Shown in pieces: positions 21,709 to 32,580 of a stretch of 64,000 bases of DNA; the first letter of the stretch is position 1, and every line of letters starts with the position of its first letter. Origin of the DNA: Bombyx mori. Taxonomy: Eukaryota > Arthropoda > Insecta > Lepidoptera > Bombycidae. Location: contig NC_085114.1 of NCBI RefSeq assembly GCF_030269925.1, positions 15,146,001-15,210,000 on the forward strand, in the 5' to 3' direction. Under the pieces are notes generated by a model. That model was not told where the DNA came from, did no database searches, and worked only from the letters and a program-made list of their open reading frames with translations. The position numbers and the translations under genes are program-made.

Positions 21709-21805
21709 ATGTTTGTGCAGAAGGCACTGTCCAGGGTTCTGCAAGAAGCACACCGGTTCTTCGGCGTCCGATAGCAGCGACAACAAAGATGGAAACCACC
21801 AGCAG
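21709..21805 (+). CDS. Membrane protein, coding exon 3: Cys-basic juxtamembrane segment
   Basis: 97-nt exon, acceptor TCTTCCAG|AT and donor CAG|GTTCGT. Its first base completes Arg 234, then residues 235-266. The segment begins CLCRRHCPGFCKKH: four Cys (235, 237, 241, 245) alternating with Arg, Lys and His immediately inside the membrane. It then turns into a Ser/Asp/Asn-rich hydrophilic stretch. Cysteines in this position of type I proteins are often S-palmitoylated, and four Cys with two His could also bind metal. Neither is shown. Phase in 2, out 0. The read-through frames at 21408-21774 are not genes. Confidence 0.8.
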
Positions 21806-21852
21806 GTTCGTCTAATCTATTAAAAGTTTAATTTAATATTTTAATATTAATA

Positions 21853-22568
21853 TCTAAACTAATATTATAAAGAGGAAAGATTTGTTTCTTTGTTTGTATT
21901 GAATAGGCTCCGAAACTACTGAACCGATTTGAAAAATTCTTTCACTATTTGAAAGCTACACTATTCCCGAGTGACATGGGGATGGAGGGTGGGGCATGTC
22001 AGAGTCGAACTGACTAAAACCTCCTGTCGCTCAACAACCAACGTCCAAACCTCGCATGAGACAGAACTCATGAAAAGGCAAAGGGGTGAAAGTGAAGCGT
22101 TTAGTGCGGAGCACATCTCTTCCATTACCCTCCCCATCGAGACGCTGGATCGGCGGTTGTCGGCGCCACGACCACCAGCCCTCTCGGTCGGCAGCCCGCC
22201 TAGATGGCGCCGGTTAAAGTGAGCTATCCTACGGAATACCCCGCTGTAGAGTGACATAGGCTATAATCTTTTTTGAAAAAAAATTAGGGATCCTTACTAA
22301 AACTCCAATAATGTAACCCAAGGTGTAAAATTATTACCTAAAATATTCTTTACATCGCGTGTCCTGCGAAAACTATTGATGATGGAATAAAATAATGTAC
22401 TACGACTTCGTAGAACACATTATTATTTACAAAAATTGTCGGGACAGCATATGTCTAACTAGTATAGTTATGCCGCAATAAGTGTCCCTTTATTTAAAAA
22501 ATAAAACAACGTCAAATATCGTTGAAATCTTTGTTAAAGACCCGAGCGGAGCCGGAGCGGGCCGCTAG
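21853..22568 (+). mobile_element. Helitron-like element with nested insertion
   Basis: Begins TCTAAACTAATATTATAAAG after A, carries the GGCTCCGAAACTACTGAACC block, and ends GGGCCGCTAG before T. It is interrupted by the insertion at 21978-22248. Confidence 0.6.
21978..22248. mobile_element. 271-bp insertion with 9-bp target duplication
   Basis: Flanked by GAGTGACAT on both sides (21969-21977 and 22249-22257). The insert is GC-richer than its surroundings. It has open frames on both strands (for example 21971-22222 on +), which I think are incidental because they cross the duplication boundary. No poly(A) and no inverted ends. I do not know the family. Confidence 0.6.
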
Positions 22569-22884
22569 TTTAATTATAAAGCTGACGAGTTTGTATGTTT
22601 GAACGCGCTAATCTCAGGAACTACTGGTCCGATTTGAAAAATTCTTTCAGTGTTAGATAAGTCATTTATTGAGGAATACTATATATAGGCTATATAACAT
22701 CACGGTAAGGCCATTACAAGTGGTACACCAATAAAGAATGTTTCAAAACAGGGGTTTAAATAGTTCTTTAACATTCTATAATTTAAAAATATTTTCACTT
22801 TCTACGTAAATGAAGTGGGGGGTAAAATTTAGCGTCATGCCAAAGTTACTATTCCACGCGGACGGAGTGGCGGGCAAAAGCTAG
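22569..22884 (+). mobile_element. Helitron-like element
   Basis: Starts right after the CTAG of the previous element, shares the GTCCGATTTGAAAAATTCTT block with it, and ends GGGCAAAAGCTAG before T. The two form a head-to-tail pair. Confidence 0.6.
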
Positions 22885-23018
22885 TATATTAATATTTAAC
22901 CAGATTAGGTTACGTCCATAGAACGAACAAGTTCAAAATTAGCATTAACCTTGAGGATTGATTCCTTAATCACTGCCAGACATATTTACGTATCAATTCC
23001 AATGCCTGTGTGGTTTAG

Positions 23019-23190
23019 TGTGCTTAGTGTGAGATTTTTAACGTTCTCGACAGCGTAAAAGTTAACTCATATTTGTATGGAATGGGATCGTTTGCGTACG
23101 TTTGCCGCTAGGGGCGCTGTTCCAACTGCATACAAAATTGGATTAACTTTTACGCTATCGAGAACGTTAAGAAACTCGCACTAAGCATAC
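23019..23190. mobile_element. Palindromic (foldback) MITE, copy 1
   Basis: 172 bp, of which roughly the outer 60 bases on each side are inverted repeats of each other (TGCTTAGTGTGAG..., ACGTTCTCGACAGCGTAAAA, TTTGTATGGA). The centre contains CGCTAGGGGCGCTGTT. A second copy lies at 61082-61253. Confidence 0.8.
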
Positions 23191-23375
23191 AGTAGTGCGA
23201 ACAAACTTTTCTCACTCGCAATTATAAGGGCGATTATCGTTATTGTCTATTGAGCGATAGAAACACATTATAATACTGTCGTATGATTAACTGAAATACC
23301 TGTGATCTGTGAAGCATACCACGGCTTATGATGCAATTGATTTTCATCTATCCTAAAAGTTCTCGTATATATTTT

Positions 23376-23505
23376 TAGTTTTTTATTGCTGAGACGATTG
23401 GATGAGGTCACGCTTCATTTGGTGTTAAGTGGTCACCAGAGCCCATAGACATCAACTTAAATGCCGCCACCCACCTTGCGACAAGTTCTAAGTCACAGTT
23501 TCTAA
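23376..23505 (-). repeat. Degenerate Bm1 SINE
   Basis: Minus-oriented tail and body to about the TTCTAAGTCACAGTT block. It faces the + copy just downstream. Confidence 0.7.
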
Positions 23506-23544
23506 AGTAGGTACAGCAAAGTACAGTTACAGTTAAAGTACAGC

Positions 23545-23740
23545 AAAGTAAAGCAGTAATGCGTTTCGGTTTGAAGGGTGGGGCAGCCGTTGTAACTATA
23601 CTTGAGACTTTAGAACTTATATCTCAAGGTGGGTGGCGCATTTACGTTGTGGATGTCTACGGGCTCCAGTAACCACTTAACACCAAGTGAGCTGTGAGCT
23701 CGTCCACCCATCTAAGCAATAAAAAATAAATAAAAAAATA
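23545..23740 (+). repeat. Bm1 SINE, 3' part
   Basis: Starts at AAGCAGTAATGCGTTTCGG and runs through the tail and A-rich end. With the preceding copy it makes an inverted pair 40 bp apart. Confidence 0.9.
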
Positions 23741-24421
23741 TTCGGAAAACTTTGTAGAGTGAAACTCTCAACTTACCAATCGACTATGATTTCAGATGAG
23801 AATCGTAAAGTTTCACGTAAAATTAATATTCAATTAATATTGATTATACATTATTTGGATTTTTATAATTTTCAGTGATTTAACTGATTGATTCACATAT
23901 TCAGTGTACCCAAAAAAAAACTATTTACTATCGTGAAAAATTCTATTAATATTCTTATATTCATTTCTATTATTGGGGTAATTCTATTTCTATTCTATTT
24001 CTATAATGGGCTTGCCCTTCCATTTGGGTCTATTTTGGGCTACATGTATCTTTTATAGCTTTTATATCGTCCTCCCATTTTGAAACATTTTATTTTATTT
24101 AGTTATTTTTAATTTCATTATAGTTTTGACCCCAAATCAAAACTTTAAAGCTTTAGAAGGCTAAAGTTAACGAGTTTGTACAGTACATATTGGCTTTAGG
24201 ATAAACTGCCCTCTCAGTTCATGTATCCGAGCTTAAAGCTTTGAGAGCTTTCACAGGGGCTTGATGTTATAAAATTTTGTAAGCAATATCGTAATAGTCT
24301 TTGTGTGTTTTCGGGAGTATGCATCTGGAGAGTCAGATAAAAAATTTACATTAGTTTAATACTTCCAAGTTTCAGAATTAGTTAAGTGGGATAAAATCTC
24401 GACATTTGGCTTTTTAGTTCT

Positions 24422-24856
24422 TTTTTTATTGCTTAGATGGGTGGACGAGCTCACGGCCCACCTGGTGTTAAGTGGTTACTGGAGCCCACAGACATCTACA
24501 ACGTAAATCCGCTACCCAACTTGAGATATACCTAAGTTAGGTCTCAAGTATAGTTACAACGGCTGCCCCACCCTTTAAATCGAAACTCATTATTTCTTCA
24601 CGGCAGAAATAGGCAGGGTGGTGTTACCTACCCGTGCGGACTCACAAGAAGTCCTACCACCAGCCATTACGCAAATTATAATTTTGCGGGTTTGATTTTT
24701 ATTGCACGGTTATTCCTTCACCGTGGAAGTCAATCGTGAACATTTGTTGAGTACGTATTTCATTAGAAAAATTGGTACCTGCCAGCGAGATTCGAACACC
24801 AGTGCATCGCTCGATACGAATGCACCGGACGTCTTATCCTTTAGGCCACTACGACT
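24422..24856 (-). repeat. Bm1 SINE, full length
   Basis: Minus-oriented from the T-run to the complement of the tRNA-like head (CGTCTTATCCTTTAGGCCAC) at 24826-24849. Confidence 0.93.
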
Positions 24857-25537
24857 TCAGAATTTTTATTGCATTTAAAGAGCACCCGACTAACCTTGAG
24901 ATATGTCATGTTTTTTTGGATTATACATCTTACTGTCGTGGAAAAAATCGGTAAGATTGTGTTATGTAATCGCACCTGTCATTGTGTGTCAAGGTGAGGG
25001 GCTGTGGGTCCATCTGCTTCTTTACGCCACTAAAATCTTACCTCAATAAAGAACCCGACTCAAAGACGCTCAAATATAAATAGGTCACAAACGAGCTAAC
25101 AAGTACATCCCTAGTGGCCTCGAATCTTAATGGTCTAGAATGTTCTTACGATGCGGACAGGTCCTCTGGGACGTGTCGCCGCCTAGGCAGAGCTTAATAC
25201 GGCTCAACCCTTGAGGTCTCCCGGGACAGACCCGTTCTGCTTGAAGCCAGACAATTGGATTGAATTGTAAATTTGATCTGTGTTTTATTCTTAAGAAATC
25301 CTTAAGCAATATTGATAGAGCTATTCTTAATGCTGTTCTATCTATTCAATAATAGTAATTCAATTATTTCAAAGATAAATAGCTTTAAAACAACTAGCAT
25401 ATTTTTTTTGGGGAAAACGCCTATCAATTTTGTAATAGCAATAAAATGGATGTTTGATGCTATTGTGTTTTAAAGGTATTTCGAAATTTCAGAGAGAAAG
25501 CTTCTGTTTAAATAAGTAAATATAGCTTTGGATCTAG

Positions 25538-25625
25538 CAAAATACGCTATAATAACAAGTCGAAGCACAAATTTTATATATAATTTTTAGTATACTGCCG
25601 ATCAAGATATTAGACCGGAGTAATT
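25538..25625 (+). repeat. Dispersed repeat Y, copy 1
   Basis: Contains TTTTTAGTATACTGCCGATC and an ATATTAGACCGGAG block. The same sequence occurs inverted at 43975-44075. Family unknown. Confidence 0.55.
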
Positions 25626-26088
25626 ATTTTTGGGTTTTTGGGTCTTGAAACGTTCGTTAATTTTAAAGTTAATTGGGATTTACATTAGAAGAGTCTGTTT
25701 GAGAGTTAACGATGAAGAGAAGATCTTTCACCGAGCGTGTGAAATTTTTGGTAGACCATTACTCTATGGGGTAGACCGACGGCCCGAATGTTGTTGTTCT
25801 ATACGCAAACTTATTGTGAAAAAGTCGTAAGCGAGATTCAGGCATCTGTCAAATATCTTGTGTTTTGTGATGGCTACCCGCCCGCCACAGTCTTTTTATG
25901 CCGCGCAGAAAGAAAGATAAATTTGCCGATAAATTTTGATACAGGAAATCATCATACAGGACATGTTCATTTAACAATTTTTTAGATATTTGATATGATT
26001 TTTATCTTTATGTTATTACTTTTAAGAAAAGCCATTAAAAGCGCTTAAATAGATACCTTTTGGAGCTGGAAGAGAAATATTGTTAAAC

Positions 26089-26310
26089 TATCCGTACTCG
26101 CCCGCTTCGCTGCGCATTTAAAATTATTAACATTATTATTTATTATTGTCATTATTATTAGGAAGTCCAACACTCATATAAATATTAGCCTATCCATTAA
26201 GTACAGGTATTTTCTACATGGATACCAAGTTTCAAGTCAATCGGATGCACGGTTCAGTAGTTATAACGGAACATCCGTAAAATCACTGTAGATTTATATA
26301 TTAGTATAGA
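26089..26310 (-). mobile_element. Helitron-like element, family C
   Basis: Inverted copy. The 5' end (complement of TCTATACTAATATATAAAT) is at the right and the degraded 3' end at the left, with an extra run of ATT repeats inside. Confidence 0.65.
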
Positions 26311-26747
26311 TAATAACAATTACCCCCTCAACAGGGGATCTTAAATAAAAAATTTTAACAATGAAATTTATTTACGCTCAGATTCTATGGTCTAAGTAGG
26401 TACTATTTTATTTATTTATATTTATTTATTTATGTACACACAAAAAAAAGACAGTACAGAGTACTAGAAAATTATATACAAAGGTACTGCTTATTTCTGT
26501 AAGAAATCTCTTCCAGCAGACCTGCGAGAGGATTATGTGAATAATAATTAAAAGTGATGAGTGTGTGTAGAACAGCTAAAATAACAAATACAACATCAGA
26601 TTTATAGTAATGCACATACACATAGCAAATATTTTTAAACTTGAATACAAAATATTATAAGTAACACAGTATATACGAAGAGTATAGAACAATGATCATT
26701 CGGTTTTATGATATTTAAAACGAAACATAATCAGTGCAAACGGTAAA

Positions 26748-26996
26748 ATGGTGGTAGGACCTCTTGTGAGTCCGCACGGGTAGGTACCACCGCCCCGCCT
26801 ATTTCCGCCGTGAAGCAGTAATGCGTTTCGGTTCGAAGGGTGGGGCAACCGTTGTAACTACACTGAGACCTTAGAACTTATATCTCGAGGTGGGTGGCGC
26901 ATTTACGTTGTAGATGTCTATGGGCTCCAGTAACCACTTAATACCAGGTGGGCTGTGAGCTCGTCCACCCACCTATGCAATAAAAAAAATAAAAAT
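26748..26996 (+). repeat. Bm1 SINE, 3' part, with target duplication
   Basis: Begins at TGGTAGGACC and ends in A-rich sequence. AAAATGG occurs just before the copy (from 26742) and again after its tail, a likely 7-bp duplication. Confidence 0.92.
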
Positions 26997-27553
26997 GGAT
27001 CGGACTCGCAAAGCACGTGCGTGTCATACTGATAGGGCTACCGTACTGCTGTTTATAGGCAGTGATAACCTACCCATAAAAATATGACAAAAGATAACAA
27101 ACATCCACCAATATTTATTCACAAGTTCATCTTTCCTTGCGCACCGGTGGGTGCAAACAATTACTTAAAGTTAAGTAAATATTATTTTTGGAAAACACAA
27201 ACGTACTGCTCTTACTGAGCTTAGTTCATTAGAGGCAGCTGAATCTAATAATGAAACGAGGAAAAGCTCGCTCATATTAGAGAAGCTTTTCCTTCACCGA
27301 AATAGGTATATTTGTTAGACGGAAGTTCGCTTGCGAATAGCAAAGGTTTTTTTATTTATTATTTTCTTATATTAGTTTATTGTTTTCTTAAAAGAAAAAA
27401 GATGTTCTAATTCCTTTGTCGTTTTTGTCTTTTTTTCACTGTTGACGGCTAGCTCCCGGCACACCTGATGTTTAGGTGTTATTGAATTCTTTTGTTCTAT
27501 AAGCAAGTCGTGTTCAAAAATAACAACTGTGGCTTACGGGGGGTAATAAGAGG

Positions 27554-27838
27554 TTTTTTTTTGCATATGAGGGTGGACGAACTCACAGCCCACCTGGTGT
27601 TAAGTGGTTACCGGAGCCCATAGACATCTACAACGTAAATTCCACCACCCGCCTTGAGATATGAGTTCTAAGGTCTCAGTATAGTTACAACGGCTGCCCT
27701 ACCCTTCAAACCGAAGGTAAGGTCAACATAAGTACGTATTTCTTTAGAAATTTGGTATCCGCCTGCGGGATTCGAATACCGGTACATCGCTCAACACGAA
27801 TGCATCGGACATCTTATCCTTTAGGCCAGGATGACTTT
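27554..27838 (-). repeat. Bm1 SINE with internal deletion
   Basis: Has the tail at the left and the tRNA-like head complement at the right (ATCTTATCCTTTAGGCCA) but lacks about 150 bases of body, including the hairpin. Confidence 0.88.
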
Positions 27839-28170
27839 TAGCCTTTCGTGTCGCGCGTACATACGGAAATTCGAATGTGTGGTAAACTATGTAGTTTGAA
27901 ATTCAAATTTGTTTTTTTATAGATCGATATTTGAATTGATTAGGTCTTCAAAGAGCTTAAACTTGATATTTCAAAACTGCGTTGAAATCCCGAAAGCGTT
28001 CACCCAACGAATTTATTTTATCTCGTACATTAGTATTCGTGCCTTGATTATTCGAGACCCCTTCGTTATGAACAGGATTGTCATGAGAGAGACTAGGCCG
28101 GACTCAGTGTGGGGGGTTAGCTTAGTGTCAACGTGATATTTTAATAGGCTTTTATTAGTTCATTATTTTA

Positions 28171-28260
28171 TTGTCCTTGTGGGTTGACCTACATATGGCC
28201 CACCTAATGGTTGAAGATTACTGTCGCTTATGCATGTCAGCAATGTCATGCTATATAGCC
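28171..28260 (-). mobile_element. Degenerate LINE tail
   Basis: Resembles the complement of the Jockey-like LINE tail (GGCCCACCTAATGGTTGAAG, ACTGTCGCTTATGCATGTCA). Confidence 0.5.
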
Positions 28261-28532
28261 ATATTTATTGCAAGTTGGGAAATCCGTTTACGGATTCTCG
28301 GTCGAGGGGGGTAATACACTGACCGGGCTATCGCACTCCAGCGCCTCCAGAGAAGAAGAGGGAGAAGAGGAAGACCAAGATCCTTCTCTTCTTCCAATTT
28401 CTGCGGCTTGAGAAGGGCGCGCGAGGCGCTGCGCGGCGTCAGGCACGCAAGACCCGCCCCGCAAAACCAACTACCGACTAAACCCATCGAGCTCCACTCG
28501 CATAGTGCCTTAGTATCCAAAATCAAAATGTT
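28261..28532. other. GC-rich purine-tract segment, unassigned
   Basis: Contains a long GA-rich run (AGAAGAAGAGGGAGAAGAGG) and a GCGCGAGGCGCTGCGCGGCG block unlike the flanking DNA. Open frames on both strands are low-complexity. It may be a piece of an element I cannot name. Confidence 0.35.
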
Positions 28533-28775
28533 CGACTGGTGGTAGGACCTCTTGTGAGTCCGCTCGAGTAGGTACCACCACCATGCCTATTTCTGTCGTG
28601 AAGCAATAATGCGTTTCGGCTTGAAGGGTGGGGCAGCCGTTGTAACTATACTGAGATCTTAGAACTCATCTCAAGGTGGGTGGCGGCATTTACGTTGTAG
28701 ATGTCTATGAGATTCGGTAATCACTTAACACGAGGTGGGCTGTGAGCTCGTCCACCCATCTAAGCAATAAACAAA
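28533..28775 (+). repeat. Bm1 SINE, 3' part
   Basis: Starts at ACTGGTGGTAGGACC and ends CTAAGCAATAAACAAAA. Confidence 0.92.
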
Positions 28776-28901
28776 ACCTAGTGTTGAGTGCCTGTTTCGG
28801 CCAAGAAGCAATCACTTCATCGTGACATTCCTTGGTCAAGCTGCCTGCGGGCTTTAGCACGAGTAAATCCCTATTTCAGCTTTAGACTACACTGACTTCA
28901 A

Positions 28902-29010
28902 ATGCACCGCGAAAAGTCTTTTGAGGAACTGTTTGTGATGAACCCGTTACCTTTATTTATAAAATTGCACAGCACCCTACGTAGAGTTCATCTCTACAGC
29001 GTGGAGTCTC
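28902..29010 (+). mobile_element. Divergent LINE protein fragment
   Basis: The frame reads KSFEELFVMNPLPLF then a spacer then RRVHLYSVES. It aligns in order with the Jockey-like LINE segment ECSEELFEMIPASRF...SRVHPYYLEP at 62.2 and 48.8 kb. It is weak but colinear. A (TCATAC)n microsatellite follows at about 29017-29045. Confidence 0.4.
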
Positions 29011-29109
29011 ACTTTAACTCATATTCATACTCATACTCATACTCACAGTACGATGTCAAGTATTTCTGCTTCGTATCGTTCGACTCTATAAGGGACTTTG
29101 TTTCTTTTT

Positions 29110-29190
29110 ATTGCCCTCGTAAACAAACAATCATTTAGCCACCTGATGCTGAGTGATTGTCAGCAGATGAGTGATTGAGCGCTATGTCCT
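29110..29190 (-). mobile_element. Degenerate LINE/SINE tail
   Basis: ATTGCCCTCGTAAACAAAC and CCACCTGATGCTGAGTG resemble the complement of the LINE tail. Confidence 0.4.
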
Positions 29191-29673
29191 TCTCAAAACG
29201 GTGCTTAAAAAGATTTTCCTCAGAAAGCAGCAGCCTAGTTACGCCCTTGGCATAGTAAACACTTTACCACGAGGTGGACCATTAACACGTCTGCCACTGA
29301 TGAAAGTAGAAAAAAAATGCCACCCACTTTTTAAAAAAAACAACCCTTAGTCCATCCCTGCGTCGATTATTATTCTGTCCAGTGATTTAATTAATTAGAG
29401 TTCTGACAGCTATTGATTGAGCTGGGCGCCTTGAAACGTCTTTATACAGGCTACTACCTCATTTCGTGTCTCCGTCATGATACGAGTGTCCATATCTGCA
29501 GTCAACATTACAGTATCATCAGAGAGCCCATTACGGATATTCTGAGAAAGTTGTCAACTTCAAACTCGCAACAAAAGTTTTGTTTATGAACGCGAATACC
29601 ATTTTTATCTGTATATGATGGGTTTGACCGGCTGTTTATTTCATTTAAATCATACCGACGTATATAATGATAA

Positions 29674-30505
29674 TGTTACGCGCTCAGCGAGAGTTCGAGA
29701 TAAATAAAAATTCTACCGAAGTATAAAATAAAACTGTATTAACACTTAGAACATTTAAGGAACACTTTAAAATTCTCAATTCGCTTCTTCCGCTTCGCTT
29801 CAAGTGATCCGTTCGCTGTTTCGCTTCGAATCGTTTTCACGGATCGTTTGGAACCTCTGGGTCTGCGGAGGGACTTCGGTTCTCTCTGTATTTTATACCG
29901 TATGTTCCATGGGGAGTGCTCTGAGGAATTGTTCGAGATGATACCGGCATCTCGTTTTTACCATCGCACCGCCCGCCATCGGAGTAGAGTTCATCCGTAC
30001 TACCTGGAGCCACTGCGGTCATCCACAGTGCGTTTCCAGAGATCTTTTTTGCCACGTACCATCCGGCTATGGAATGAACTCCCCTCCACGGTGTTTCCCG
30101 AGCGCTATGACATGTCCTTCTTCAAACGAGGCTTGTGGAGAGTATTAAGCGGTAGGCAGCGGCTTGGCTCTGCCGCTGGCATTGCTGAAGTCCATGGGCA
30201 ACGGTAACCACTCACCATCAGGTGGGCCGTATGCTCGTCTGCCTACAAGGGCAATAAAAAAAAAAAAAAAAAGAATAGTTCCGATTAATAACTGCCTTCG
30301 TGTCATCTCTGCAACGCTTTTATAGTCGATACGACATCCCTAGAACCATCGACATAATTACTGACAAGTCGAGTAGTTTCGATATGTGTTTCCGCTTTAT
30401 GATAATAGATGGCGTTGTACTTCTCGAGCGTTCTAGATTTAGCGTTCTTTTGATATTCGTTTCTGCTATTCGACGATAGATGGCGTTGCTCTTACCGGCG
30501 TAACA
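29674..30505 (+). mobile_element. Solo LTR interrupted by a LINE fragment
   Basis: Starts TGTTACGCGC and ends GGCGTAACA, flanked by the 4-bp duplication ATAA (29670-29673 and 30506-30509). The two halves (29674 to about 29837, and 30273-30505) match the uninterrupted LTR at 39838-40182. No internal retrotransposon coding region is next to it, so it is a solo LTR. The superfamily is not determined, though 4-bp duplications are common in Gypsy-type elements. Confidence 0.7.
29838..30272 (+). mobile_element. Jockey-like LINE, 5'-truncated copy nested in LTR
   Basis: Encodes the last ~115 residues of the reverse transcriptase polyprotein (starting DRLEPLGLRRDFGS), then the stop, 3' tail and an A-run at 30254-30271. 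The protein agrees closely with the copy at 48.8-51.5 kb. Confidence 0.85.
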
Positions 30506-30612
30506 ATAATAATAAGCGGGGACGAGTCATACATGGTCCTCTGGTCCAAAATTGGGATTCCCTGTACTACGGGAACTGGAGACTGATAAAAATTCATATG
30601 TATACACATATA

Positions 30613-31139
30613 TCTAATATATAAAATTCTCGTGTCACAATGTTCGTTCCCATACTCCTCCGAAACCGCTTGACCGATTCTCATGAATTTTTTTATGCAT
30701 ATTCAGTAAGCTTGAGAATCGGCTACTATCTATTTTTCATACCCCTAAGTGATTTTGGATAAGTGAGGTTGTCCACCCCTAACATATTTTTTTTTATTTG
30801 GACTTTTTTTTTGTTATAATGAGGTATTATGTGGTTGAATGAGGTTTTGTTATTTTTATTATATATTCCCTCATCGTTCACAGCACTACATACCTCTTTT
30901 TTTCTTTTCTTTTTTTTATTGCCTTTGTAGACAGACGAGCATACGGCCCACCTGATGGTGAGTGGTTACCGTCGCCCATGGACTTCAGTAATGCCAAGGG
31001 CAGAGCCAAGCCCCTGCCTACCTCTTTCACTCATTCACCACATCCTTACAGACTTACAATAAGTTAGTTTTTTTTTTCTACACTAGAAATTCCCTAGAAG
31101 TCTTATATATGGCAAAACAATGTTTGCCGGATCAGCTAG
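30613..31139 (+). mobile_element. Helitron-like element, family A, with nested LINE tail
   Basis: TC after A at the start, GCCGGATCAGCTAG before T at the end, as in 10555-10798. It is interrupted by the LINE tail below. Confidence 0.7.
30905..31020 (-). mobile_element. LINE 3' tail nested in Helitron
   Basis: Minus-oriented T-run, then the complement of the LINE tail ending near GCAGAGCCAAGCCCCTGCC. TACCTCTTT occurs on both sides, a 9-bp target duplication. Confidence 0.75.
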
Positions 31140-31199
31140 TATGTACATAGATATTAAGAATTCAAACACAGAGCGAATAAATTGGTTCATCACACGAAT

Positions 31200-31290
31200 G
31201 TTTGTCCGACGCGAGAATCGAACTCACAATCTTCGGCTCAACAGTTAGGGGCCATAAGTAATGCACCATCGGGTGAATTAAATTCGTGCA
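31200..31290 (-). repeat. tRNA-derived SINE head (not Bm1)
   Basis: The complement carries a tRNA-like B box (GAGTTCGATTCTC) and an upstream GATGGTGCATTAC segment. The same layout is at 41695-41790. I do not read it as a functional tRNA because the arms do not pair well. Confidence 0.5.
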
Positions 31291-31645
31291 GTATAAATTC
31301 GCATTTAGCCTTTAAAATGAGTTTTAAACCGGTTTCAACATAAAGCTCTTTTTGAAACATTTGAAAAGCTCGCAACGCAAGACTTAAAACTTCACACCGA
31401 TATATTATAATTACCCGAAAATTCTATCTAGTACATTACATTCAGTCGATCGGACGCTGGTTGTGCACACATTGAAAACCAAGCTTACACACACTTGCAC
31501 AGGGTCAAGTGCAACACTAACAAACTCACACGGACGCCGAATACAATCTAAATGTATTCACAAAGTAAAGTTGATTCACTAAAGTCCAGTGCGAAATTTC
31601 GCGAGTAGCTGTCTTTTTTTTTGTAAGGTTTGATAAGCATTGTAG

Positions 31646-32078
31646 TCGTCGTGGCCTAAAGGATAAGACGTCCGGTGCATTCGTGTGTAGTGATTCACCG
31701 GTGTTCGAATCCTGCAAACGGGTACCAATTTTTCTAATGAAATACGTATTTAACAAATGTTCACGATTGACTTCCACGGTGAAGGAATAACATCGTGTAA
31801 TAAAAATCAAACTCGCAAAATTATAATTTGCATAATTACTGGTCCTACCACCTCTTGTGAGTCCGCGCGGGTGGCTACCACCACCCTGCCTATTTCTACC
31901 GTGAAGCAGTAATGTGTTTCTGTTTGAAGGGTGGGGCAGCCGTTGTAACTATACTGAGACCTTAGAACTTGTATCTCAAGGTGGATAGCGCATTTACGTT
32001 GTAGATGTCTATGGGCTCTAGTAACCACTTAACAAGAGGTGGGCTGTGAGCTCATCCACCCATCTAAGCAATAAAAAA
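31646..32078 (+). repeat. Bm1 SINE, full length
   Basis: tRNA-like head GTCGTCGTGGCCTAAAGGAT, B box GGTGTTCGAATCC, body and tail all present. The hairpin region is altered (GGTCCTACCACCTC replaces GGTGGTAGGACCTC). Confidence 0.93.
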
Positions 32079-32126
32079 AGTCACATATAATCTTTACAGA
32101 GACTGTGAAGAGCTAATCAGAAAATA

Positions 32127-32580
32127 TTGATAGCGTTAACAGAATCATTAAGGCAGAGTTATGTTCGGTTGCAAATAACAAACCAATGCTGCATTGCTGA
32201 AAAAAAAACGTTATTGGTATGGCTCCTATTATATTCAACAAATTTGCCGAATAGTATAAAGGATCAGCCCTTAGGGAAATTTAAACAACTCCTGTCTTCG
32301 CTGTTATTAAAGAAGTGTTATTACTCTGTTACCGTTTTCCTAAATGTTTAATTGTAGTACTCTCCTTATTTAAGATCTCAATTTTTATAATATATAATAA
32401 GCTTTTTGTGGTCTCATTCTTAAATTTATCTTAACACCTAGTTTAAATTAGCTGTAAGTTTCTCCTTCAAAGTATGCCAACAGGCAGAATGTAGTGGGAT
32501 TGAATATATTTTAGACTTAGACCATACTTGTACCTGCATTCTATACAAATAAATGAATTATTATTATTATTATTATTATA
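32127..32580 (+). mobile_element. CR1/Jockey-like LINE, 3' end fragment with (ATT)n tail
   Basis: The frame at 32230-32351 encodes a typical reverse transcriptase C-terminus (NLPNSIKDQPLGKFKQLLSS, then LLLKKCYYSVTVFLN and stop). A 3' UTR of about 200 bases ends in (ATT)n at 32556-32580, the same kind of tail as the element at 37.3-38.3 kb. Confidence 0.65.

Noticed and set aside
28251..28526. 91-codon minus-strand frame in a GC-rich patch
   Set aside because: It is the reverse of a GA-rich purine tract. Composition explains the open frame and no motif is visible.
28999..29050. Short tandem (TCATAC)n repeat as a CRISPR-like array
   Set aside because: It is a plain microsatellite without spacers in a eukaryotic intron.
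31526..32028. Minus-strand frames of 73-94 codons
   Set aside because: They lie entirely within a Bm1 SINE. Bm1 is non-coding and the same frames recur in other copies.
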